Source: Lachnospiraceae bacterium (lineage in GTDB: Bacteria; Bacillota; Clostridia; Lachnospirales; Lachnospiraceae). Taken from it: a stretch of 34,966 bases of DNA. The translations under genes and the position numbers were made by a program. The notes under the pieces were generated by a model. The model made no database searches. It was not told the origin of the DNA and worked only from the letters and a program-made list of their open reading frames with translations. Where the stretch lies: NCBI GenBank assembly GCA_028724245.1, contig JAQYDI010000141.1, positions 1 to 34,966 of the forward strand. The letters are read 5' to 3'. Of the stretch, positions 1 to 5,407 are shown one piece after another; within the stretch, counting starts at the first letter, position 1; the number at the start of each line of letters is the position of its first letter.

Positions 1-145
1 GAGACTGAACTGTTGTGATAAATTTTCTCGGAATGACATAGTATAAACTCCTTTATTAAATCTGACTCCATTATACTACATCTGAAGGCAATATGTTAAA
101 TTTTCAAGGTACAAAATAGCCCATTTGTCGGGCAACTCATATTAT
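1..145. other. AT-rich left edge, no gene seen
   Basis: I see no convincing reading frame with a ribosome-binding site, no RNA gene and no clear terminator here. Short overlapping frames between 125 and 420 on both strands lack start signals and run through the repeat structures described at 146-216 and 315-467, so I do not call them genes. Together with those two structures this accounts for the gene-free stretch 1-519. Confidence 0.5.
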
Positions 146-216
146 TGTATAAACTTATTTGGCGGACACACTGCACCAAGGAAACACACAGTATTTTCGA
201 GATCAACTCCAAACAG
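146..216. repeat. Degenerate right-half copy of the GTAACTGTTCAGAGCCAA repeat (copy A)
   Basis: This stretch aligns by eye with the right half of the full-length copy at 4439-4582. The shared parts are a TATTTGGCGG-like block, then a run of gaaaacacac followed by gtattttcgag, then a decayed end (caactccaaacag where the better copies have ggctctgaacag). The left half is not recognisable. It is most simply an old, decaying copy. The assignment rests on visual alignment to one other copy. Confidence 0.5.
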
Positions 217-314
217 CACATGGGAGAAAGGCGAAAACACTGAAACTATTATTGCGCCTCCTCTCCCCTGTGCTGTTCCAAACTTCATTCCGCCTGAAAA
301 GAGAAAACCTTCGC

Positions 315-467
315 GGCAGAATGACTGTGATATCCTGTAAAGGGGGCCGTAGAAAACGCCGGTGCTTAGCGAGCAGGCTGCCGAAGGGAGTCTGCGAGTT
401 TAGCATCCGCTGCGTTTGATCCCGAGCGAGAGCGAGCCCCCTTACAGGATACCACAGTCATTCTGCC
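315..467. repeat. 153-bp palindromic intergenic element
   Basis: The outer arms 315-347 and 436-467 are near-perfect inverted complements over about 32 bases, from ggcagaatgactgtg with its complement cacagtcattctgcc at the ends to a run of g's pairing with c's at the inner edge. The roughly 88-base interior is GC-rich compared with its surroundings and contains short self-complementary patches (gcttagcgagc, gagcgagagcgagc). It lies just past the 3' end of the minus-strand gene 520-1029, so the transcribed form would be a very long stem-loop there. It does not share ends with the GTAACTGTTCAGAGCCAA repeats. It could be a REP/MITE-type element or a large terminator. I see no open reading frame of its own. 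Confidence 0.75.
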
Positions 468-519
468 ACACAACCTTTCACCCTCCAGGCAGAAGTCTGA
501 ACAGCCTCCCATCCCCTTA

Positions 520-1029
520 TCAGCTGGTATAAACCCTGTCCGGCATTCTTGTTTTCAGAATACGCAGCATACTGTCATCCAGATCCATCAGAATTTTAAT
601 TTTTTTCCCGTCCTCTCTGGCAATAACAGTAAAATACGGTATTGAATCATCATAGGACGTATAATCGTATTTCTTCAGGCGCTCGCTTCCCCCTTTAATC
701 CGGTAACGTGCAACTGCGCTGTGCGCATGAGGAGCAATCACTTCAATATCAACAAATGGAATCCGATGCTCGCAGGAACGTCTGGCTCCTCCTTTAATTA
801 CATCGATCTGCAGAATATCTCCCGAAGCCGTATATTCATATTCCCGGTCAATATTCATGGTGTACCAGTAATACAGTCCCGCCAGCAAAAAGCACGGAAA
901 AAGAAATCCGGTAGTAATCGTAACCCCCAGCAGAAAGCAGATTACTGCCATTACAACGATCAGAATTTTAATAAACCCGCTGAAATGTTTTTTCTTCCGT
1001 TTCACGTGGGTCGTAACCTCATAAGCCAT
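520..1029 (-). CDS. Small membrane protein, probably DUF6106 family
   Basis: This is a 169-residue protein of unknown function. A basic N-terminus (KRKKKH around residues 10-15) is followed by two adjacent hydrophobic segments at about 20-36 and 38-55 that read as a membrane hairpin. A soluble domain of about 110 residues rich in beta-type sequence follows (FVDIEVIAPHAHSAVARY, then YFTVIAREDGKKIKILMDLD). The pattern of two membrane helices followed by a small domain ending in a DDSMLRILK-like helix resembles DUF6106 proteins of Lachnospiraceae. That family call is from memory of the pattern. The start ATG has an AAGGAAGGG-type ribosome-binding site. It sits 162 bases downstream of ureC in the same direction, where urease accessory genes might have been expected, but it resembles none of them. 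Confidence 0.7.
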   Translation of the reverse strand: MAYEVTTHVKRKKKHFSGFIKILIVVMAVICFLLGVTITTGFLFPCFLLAGLYYWYTMNIDREYEYTASGDILQIDVIKGGARRSCEHRIPFVDIEVIAPHAHSAVARYRIKGGSERLKKYDYTSYDDSIPYFTVIAREDGKKIKILMDLDDSMLRILKTRMPDRVYTS

Positions 1030-1169
1030 CCTTATCTATCCCTTCCTTTCGATTTATCAAAACAGTTTGTTCCACAGCATTCCAAGGAACTGCTGTAAAC
1101 TTTCCTATCATCTTATCTCAATACCGGGAAATATGCAATAAGGAAAACAACGCCGCTGCTGCTCGATAG

Positions 1170-1192
1170 AAAAAACACAGGGAAGCTTCTGT
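1170..1192 (-). terminator. Weak candidate terminator after ureC
   Basis: On the minus strand, a short imperfect hairpin (ACAG...CTGT arms at 1189-1192 and 1177-1180, with AAGCTT between) is followed by a run of six T residues. It overlaps the ureC stop codon. The stem is short, so it may not terminate efficiently. Confidence 0.3.
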
Positions 1193-2913
1193 TAAAACAG
1201 ACTGTACATCTGCGTCAGCGGCAGTTTTTTCGCAGGTTTTGAAGTCAGATGAACCCCGTCTGCTGTCACTTCGTATGTTTCCGGATCAACCAGAATCTCA
1301 GGTGTTTCATGATTATATCTCATATCGCATTTGCCAATGGTGCGGCATTTTGACACCGGAAGAACAAGTTTCTGCAGTCCCAGCTTTTCTTTGATGCCGT
1401 TTTTATGCGCCGCCATGGATACGAATGTGGCGCAGGCCGCATGTCTGGCTTCTCCATGAGCTGCAAACATGGGCTGATAAATTACAGGCTGCGTGGTAGG
1501 TATGGAAGCATTGGCATCCCCCATTTTTGCTGCAATGATCATGCCGCCCTTTATGATGATATCGGGTTTTACACCAAAAAATGCGGGATTCCACAGCACC
1601 AGATCCGCCATTTTTCCCACTTCCACTGAGCCTACATAATCTGCCGCTCCGTGGGTGATTGCCGGATTGATCGTATATTTGGAAATATACCGTTTTACGC
1701 GGAAATTATCATTGCCGTTCCCCTGATCCTCAGGCAGAGCGCCCCTTTCTTCTTTCATTTTATGAGCCGTCTGCCAAGTGCGGGTGATTACCTCGCCAAC
1801 ACGCCCCATGGCCTGAGAATCAGAACTCATCATACTGAATACGCCAAGATCATGTAGCACATCTTCCGCCGCAATAGTCTCCGGACGGATTCTTGAATCG
1901 GCAAAAGCCACATCTTCAGGTATCTTATTGTCCAGATGATGGCATACCATAAGCATATCCAGATGCTCGTCAATAGTATTAACCGTAAAAGGCATGGTAG
2001 GATTGGTTGATGACGGCAGAACATTGGGAAATGAAGCAGCACGGATAATATCCGGTGCATGGCCGCCGCCCGCTCCTTCCGTATGATAAGTATGGATCGT
2101 CCTGCCCGCAATGGCATTGATAGTATCTTCTACACACCCTGCTTCATTCAGGGTATCCGTATGGATCGCCACCTGAACGTCATATTCATCAGCAACATTC
2201 AGGCAATGATCGATCACCGCAGGCGTTGCCCCCCAGTCTTCATGAATTTTCAGCCCCATTGCGCCGGCTTCCACCTGCTCCCGCAGAGGACGTTCATCAG
2301 AGCAGTTTCCTTTTCCCAGAAAACCCAGATTCATGGGATATTCATCCGCTGCTTTCAGCATCATTTCCAGATTCCATGCTCCCGGGGTACAGGTCGTAGC
2401 ATTGGTTCCATCTGCAGGGCCGGTTCCTCCTCCGATCATGGTCGTAACACCGGAATACAGAGCGCACGCAATCTGCTGAGGAGAAATAAAATGAATGTGC
2501 GTATCAACACCTCCCGCTGTAAGAATCATATTCTCACCTGCAAGAGCTTCCGTTGCCGCTCCCACTGTCATACCCGGAGTTACACCGTCCATATTATCAG
2601 GATTCCCAGCTTTTCCGATACCTGCAATTTTCCCATCCTTAATACCGATATCTGCCTTGAAAATTCCTGTAGAGTCAATGACAAGGCAATTGGTAATCAC
2701 CAGATCAAGAACGCCCTCATCGCGGCAGGCTTTTACATTCTGCCCCATTCCATCACGCAGTGTTTTCCCTCCGCCGAATTTGGCCTCTTCACCGTAAACA
2801 GTATAATCCTTCTCCACCTCAACAATCAGATTGGTATCCGCCAGCCGCACCTTATCACCGGTCGTGGGACCAAACATCATGGCATACTTTTCACCTGAAA
2901 TTCTGTAACTCAT
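1192..2913 (-). CDS. ureC: Urease subunit alpha (catalytic)
   Basis: Catalytic subunit of nickel urease, which hydrolyses urea to ammonia and carbamate in the cytoplasm. At 573 residues it is full length for the family. All metal-site and catalytic residues are in place by motif: HIH at 139-141, the carbamylated lysine at K222 (GLKIHEDWG), histidines at H251 (AIHTDT) and H277 ([14 protein letters not shown]), the flap cysteine-histidine pair C324-H325 (MVCHH), and the metal aspartate D365 ([11 protein letters not shown]). It should therefore be active if nickel is inserted. The ATG directly abuts the ureB stop codon, with a GGAGG ribosome-binding site inside the ureB 3' end, so translation is probably coupled. 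It is the last gene of a ureA-ureB-ureC run. No ureD, E, F or G gene follows within the window. Confidence 0.98.
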   Translation of the reverse strand: MSYRISGEKYAMMFGPTTGDKVRLADTNLIVEVEKDYTVYGEEAKFGGGKTLRDGMGQNVKACRDEGVLDLVITNCLVIDSTGIFKADIGIKDGKIAGIGKAGNPDNMDGVTPGMTVGAATEALAGENMILTAGGVDTHIHFISPQQIACALYSGVTTMIGGGTGPADGTNATTCTPGAWNLEMMLKAADEYPMNLGFLGKGNCSDERPLREQVEAGAMGLKIHEDWGATPAVIDHCLNVADEYDVQVAIHTDTLNEAGCVEDTINAIAGRTIHTYHTEGAGGGHAPDIIRAASFPNVLPSSTNPTMPFTVNTIDEHLDMLMVCHHLDNKIPEDVAFADSRIRPETIAAEDVLHDLGVFSMMSSDSQAMGRVGEVITRTWQTAHKMKEERGALPEDQGNGNDNFRVKRYISKYTINPAITHGAADYVGSVEVGKMADLVLWNPAFFGVKPDIIIKGGMIIAAKMGDANASIPTTQPVIYQPMFAAHGEARHAACATFVSMAAHKNGIKEKLGLQKLVLPVSKCRTIGKCDMRYNHETPEILVDPETYEVTADGVHLTSKPAKKLPLTQMYSLF

Positions 2914-3282
2914 CTACTCCGCCTCCAGCATTCCTTTTTTCCCTGCATTTATTAAAGAAGCCTGCAGTGTAGCCTCGCCTGTCTGTCCGCATGTCAGATC
3001 ATTCAGACCAAATATCCTCTTTCTTCCTCCAAATTCCACTAATTCCACCGTTTTCTCCATTCCCGGTTCAAACCGCACCGATGTACCTGAAGGAATATCA
3101 AGCCGATATCCATATGCCTTTTCCCTGTCAAATTTCAACAGACGGTTCACTTCAAAAAAATGAAAATGAGAACCCACCTGTACCGGCCGGTCTCCCGTAT
3201 TCGCAACAGTTACAGAAACAGTCTTCCTGCCCTCATTCAGAATAATCTCTCTGTCTAATGGCATAATTTCACCAATCTTCAT
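2914..3282 (-). CDS. ureB: Urease subunit beta
   Basis: Small structural subunit of urease, 122 residues, within the usual range for separate bacterial beta subunits. It begins [16 protein letters not shown] and contains the conserved [19 protein letters not shown] stretch (about 29-47), the [15 protein letters not shown] segment and a C-terminal [13 protein letters not shown] motif. It packs against UreA and UreC in the (alpha-beta-gamma)3 enzyme and has no catalytic residues of its own. A GGAGG ribosome-binding site lies 8 bases before the ATG, and the stop codon touches the ureC ATG. The 153-base gap to ureA is unusually long for this operon and holds a parS site and a set of short repeats. 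Confidence 0.97.
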   Translation of the reverse strand: MKIGEIMPLDREIILNEGRKTVSVTVANTGDRPVQVGSHFHFFEVNRLLKFDREKAYGYRLDIPSGTSVRFEPGMEKTVELVEFGGRKRIFGLNDLTCGQTGEATLQASLINAGKKGMLEAE

Positions 3283-3334
3283 GTCTAAAACCTCCAGTCC
3301 AAACTACTACTGTTTCTCACAATATTTTCCGCAA

Positions 3335-3350
3335 TGTTTCACGTGAAACA
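3335..3350. other. parS: parS site 1 (in ureA-ureB gap)
   Basis: Perfect 16-bp palindrome TGTTTCACGTGAAACA, the canonical bacterial ParB-binding site, extended by one A/T on each side. It lies in the presumed transcribed gap between ureA and ureB, about 12 kb from parAB. Confidence 0.95.
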
Positions 3351-3362
3351 TTACATCAGGTC

Positions 3363-3433
3363 ACCAGTTACCTGTCAGCGCCAAGTTATCTGTCAGCCGC
3401 CAGTTACCTGTTATCCGTCAAGTCATCTGACAT
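3363..3433. repeat. Four imperfect ~18-bp tandem units between ureA and ureB
   Basis: Four diverged copies of a unit like ccagttacctgtcagcg follow one another, with variants such as ccaagttatctgtcagccg and tcaagtcatctgacatc. The array starts 12 bases beyond the parS site and ends at the ureA stop codon. It explains why this operon gap is long. No function is evident. It is too short and too diverged to be a CRISPR array. Confidence 0.65.
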
Positions 3434-3435
3434 CA

Positions 3436-3738
3436 TTAACGGATGGGATTATGTACCGTAACCAGTTTTGTCCCGTCAGGAAATGTCGCTTCCACCTGAA
3501 CTTCAGTTACCATATCGCTGACCCCTTCCATGACATCATCCTTTGTGAGAATTTTGCTGCCAAGCTGCATCAGTTCCACTACTTCTTTCCCGTCTCTGGC
3601 CATTTCCAGTAATTCTGAACTGATATAGGCAACTGACTCCACATAATTGAGTTTTAACCCTCTTTCTCTACGCTCTTTCGCAAGCATCCCTGCCATATGA
3701 AGCATCAATTTCTCCTGTTCTCTGGGATTCAAACGCAT
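3436..3738 (-). CDS. ureA: Urease subunit gamma
   Basis: Smallest urease subunit, 100 residues, full length for the family. It starts [17 protein letters not shown], has the conserved [18 protein letters not shown] helix region (about 23-40), [15 protein letters not shown] and the C-terminal [18 protein letters not shown] motif. It is the first urease gene of the run ureA-ureB-ureC on the minus strand. A strong GGAGGG ribosome-binding site precedes the ATG. The upstream cytidylate-kinase-like gene stops only 33 bases before this start with no terminator between, so the kinase gene and urease are probably co-transcribed. Confidence 0.97.
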   Translation of the reverse strand: MRLNPREQEKLMLHMAGMLAKERRERGLKLNYVESVAYISSELLEMARDGKEVVELMQLGSKILTKDDVMEGVSDMVTEVQVEATFPDGTKLVTVHNPIR

Positions 3739-3771
3739 GACTTTTACCCTCCTGTCAAATTCTGTGCGATT

Positions 3772-4398
3772 CTATCGGATTTTTAACTTCACATATTCTT
3801 TTATAATTTTCACACAATCTTCTTTGCTGATTCGGGCTGTATTCAGCACCAGATCATAATTGGTCGGATTCGTCCAGTCTTCTCCACCGGAATAATATTT
3901 ATAATATTCTGATCGATATTTATCCGTATGATAGATCATTCGGTTGGCTTCATCTTCTTCCACACCCAGACGATTCATGATACTCTGTACACAGTAATCT
4001 CTGGGAGCTTCAATATAAACGCTTATTACATTATCATACTTTCTCAGAATGTTATTGGCGCATTTACCGATGATAATGCAGGACTCTGTTCTGGCCAGAT
4101 TTCTGATGATTTCCGCCTGAATATTGAACAGATTAAGATCAGAAACAAATTCCTTCTCTGTTGGTTTTGCAATCGTATTCGTTCCCGGAATTCCGGACAA
4201 CTTTCTGGCTACATAAGATCCCCGCAGCCTCTCATCCACTTCCACAAACAGATTTTCACTGATTCCGCTGTATTCTGATGCCATCTTCAGTATCTGTCTC
4301 TCATAACAGGGAATTCCCAATTCTTCCGACAGAAGATTTCCAATCATCTTGCCGCCGCTTCCGAATCCTCTTGCAATTGTAACGATATAATTTTTCAT
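3772..4398 (-). CDS. Cytidylate-kinase-like family protein, copy 1
   Basis: A 208-residue P-loop protein of the cytidylate-kinase-like (Cytidylate_kin2) type. The N-terminus MKNYIVTIARGFGSGGKMIG carries the nucleotide-binding loop (GFGSGGK, about residues 11-17), followed by LSEELGIPCYERQIL, a core SCIIIGKCANNIL strand-loop and SVYIEAPRDYCV. Family members are small nucleotide kinases or kinase-like proteins whose substrates are mostly untested, so I do not claim CMP phosphorylation. It is about 80% identical by eye, without gaps, to the next gene (4723-5355), so the two arose by tandem duplication. Its promoter must lie beyond the repeat at 4439-4582. It ends 33 bases before ureA. The role of a kinase in front of urease is not apparent. 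Confidence 0.85.
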   Translation of the reverse strand: MKNYIVTIARGFGSGGKMIGNLLSEELGIPCYERQILKMASEYSGISENLFVEVDERLRGSYVARKLSGIPGTNTIAKPTEKEFVSDLNLFNIQAEIIRNLARTESCIIIGKCANNILRKYDNVISVYIEAPRDYCVQSIMNRLGVEEDEANRMIYHTDKYRSEYYKYYSGGEDWTNPTNYDLVLNTARISKEDCVKIIKEYVKLKIR

Positions 4399-4438
4399 AC
4401 CCCAACGCCCACCTTTCGAGCAATTATCATTTTTAATT

Positions 4439-4582
4439 GTAACTGTTCAAAGCCAAGCAGATTTACACAAAAAGTGCGACGAATGCTTGCATTCAAGAGC
4501 ACTTTTTCGTACAAATCTATTTGGCGGGTACGCCACACCTCGAAAACACACTGTGTTTTCGAGGTTGGCTCTGAACAATTAC
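4439..4582. repeat. Full-length inverted-repeat element (copy B), 144 bp
   Basis: The ends are GTAACTGTTCAAAGCCAA (4439-4456) and TTGGCTCTGAACAATTAC (4565-4582), inverted complements with two differences. Inside are nested inverted repeats. An arm pair lies around 4459-4477 and 4499-4518 (aaaagtgc with gcacttttt and flanking atttac/acaaat). Within it is a perfect small hairpin GAATGC-tt-GCATTC (4481-4494). A second perfect hairpin lies at 4538-4564 (CCTCGAAAACACA and its complement around one base). It sits between the duplicated kinase genes, in a 324-base gap otherwise holding only a terminator. No reading frame is present, so it would be a non-autonomous element. Confidence 0.85.
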
Positions 4583-4624
4583 CTTTAATTCATATTCCTG
4601 TACTTTAAAAAGGTTCTCCAAAAA

Positions 4625-4673
4625 GCAAAAAAGGTACATTCAAAGACGCACCACTCGCCTTTGAATGTACCTT
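4625..4673 (-). terminator. Rho-independent terminator after kinase copy 2
   Basis: A perfect 15-bp stem (4631-4645 with 4659-4673, AAGGTACATTCAAAG and complement) with a 13-base loop. On the minus strand it is followed by TTTTTGCTTTTTGG. It lies 50 bases past the stop of the 4723-5355 gene and separates it from copy 1 and urease. Confidence 0.9.
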
Positions 4674-4722
4674 GGAAAACATAATACCAGATTTTTATAA
4701 ATGACGCAACTGAAAAATCATA

Positions 4723-5355
4723 TCAGTCCGGCTGTATTTTCAGTTTCACATATTCTTTTATGATTTTTACGCAATTTTCCATGCCCATGCGTGCAGGATT
4801 CAATACCAGATCGTAGTTTGTCGGATTTGTCCAGTCCTGACCACCGGAGTAGTATTTATAATATTCTGATCGATACTTATCTGTCCGGTAAATCATGCCA
4901 TTGGCTTCATCCTCTTCCACACCCAGACGTTCCATAATATGCTTTACGCAATAATCTCTGGGTGCTTCTACATAAACGCTGATTGTATTGCTGTAATTTT
5001 TCAGGATTCGATCCGCGCATTTTCCAATAATAATACAGGACTCTGTTCTGGCCAGATTTCTAATGATCTCTGCCTGAATATTATACAGGTTCACATCGGA
5101 AACAAATTCTTTTTCCGTAGGTTCGGCAATGGAATCAGTACGTGGAAATCCGGAAAGTTTTTTCGCAATGTAAGAACCTCTTAATTTTTCATCTACCTCA
5201 TCAAACAGCTTCTCGTTAATTCCGCTGTGCTCCGAAGCCATTTTCAAAATCTGCCTTTCATAGCAGGGAATCCCCAATTCCTCTGACAGCATATTTCCGA
5301 TCATTTTTCCGCCGCTGCCAAAACCTCTGGCAATCGTAATTACATAATTTTTCAT
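4723..5355 (-). CDS. Cytidylate-kinase-like family protein, copy 2
   Basis: A 210-residue paralogue of the 3772-4398 product with the same domain plan: GFGSGGK nucleotide-binding loop near residue 11, CYERQILKMASE, SCIIIGKCADRIL and DYCVKHIMERLG. About 36 of 208 aligned positions differ by eye, mostly conservative changes, concentrated in the middle and near the C-terminus. I take the ATG at 5355, not the upstream in-frame ATG at 5448, because a GGAGGGG ribosome-binding site is correctly spaced before it and because it aligns with the start of copy 1. It begins 52 bases after the YfhO-type gene with no terminator between, so those two probably share a transcript, which ends at the hairpin 4631-4673. 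The substrate is unknown. Confidence 0.85.
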   Translation of the reverse strand: MKNYVITIARGFGSGGKMIGNMLSEELGIPCYERQILKMASEHSGINEKLFDEVDEKLRGSYIAKKLSGFPRTDSIAEPTEKEFVSDVNLYNIQAEIIRNLARTESCIIIGKCADRILKNYSNTISVYVEAPRDYCVKHIMERLGVEEDEANGMIYRTDKYRSEYYKYYSGGQDWTNPTNYDLVLNPARMGMENCVKIIKEYVKLKIQPD

Positions 5356-5407
5356 AAAAAGCGTCCCCTCCTTTTCCTGTATTTTAACACTTTCAAAAGA
5401 CATGTTT

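Noticed and set aside
125-419. Three overlapping short frames at the left edge
   Set aside because: They run through palindromic repeats, lack ribosome-binding sites and have compositions dictated by the repeats.
2059-2898. 279-codon plus-strand frame opposite ureC
   Set aside because: It is antisense to a fully conserved ureC with intact catalytic motifs, has no family motif and no ribosome-binding site. It is a shadow frame.
3363-3433. CRISPR-like array
   Set aside because: Units are imperfect, about 18 bases and directly adjacent with no spacers, and there are no cas genes.
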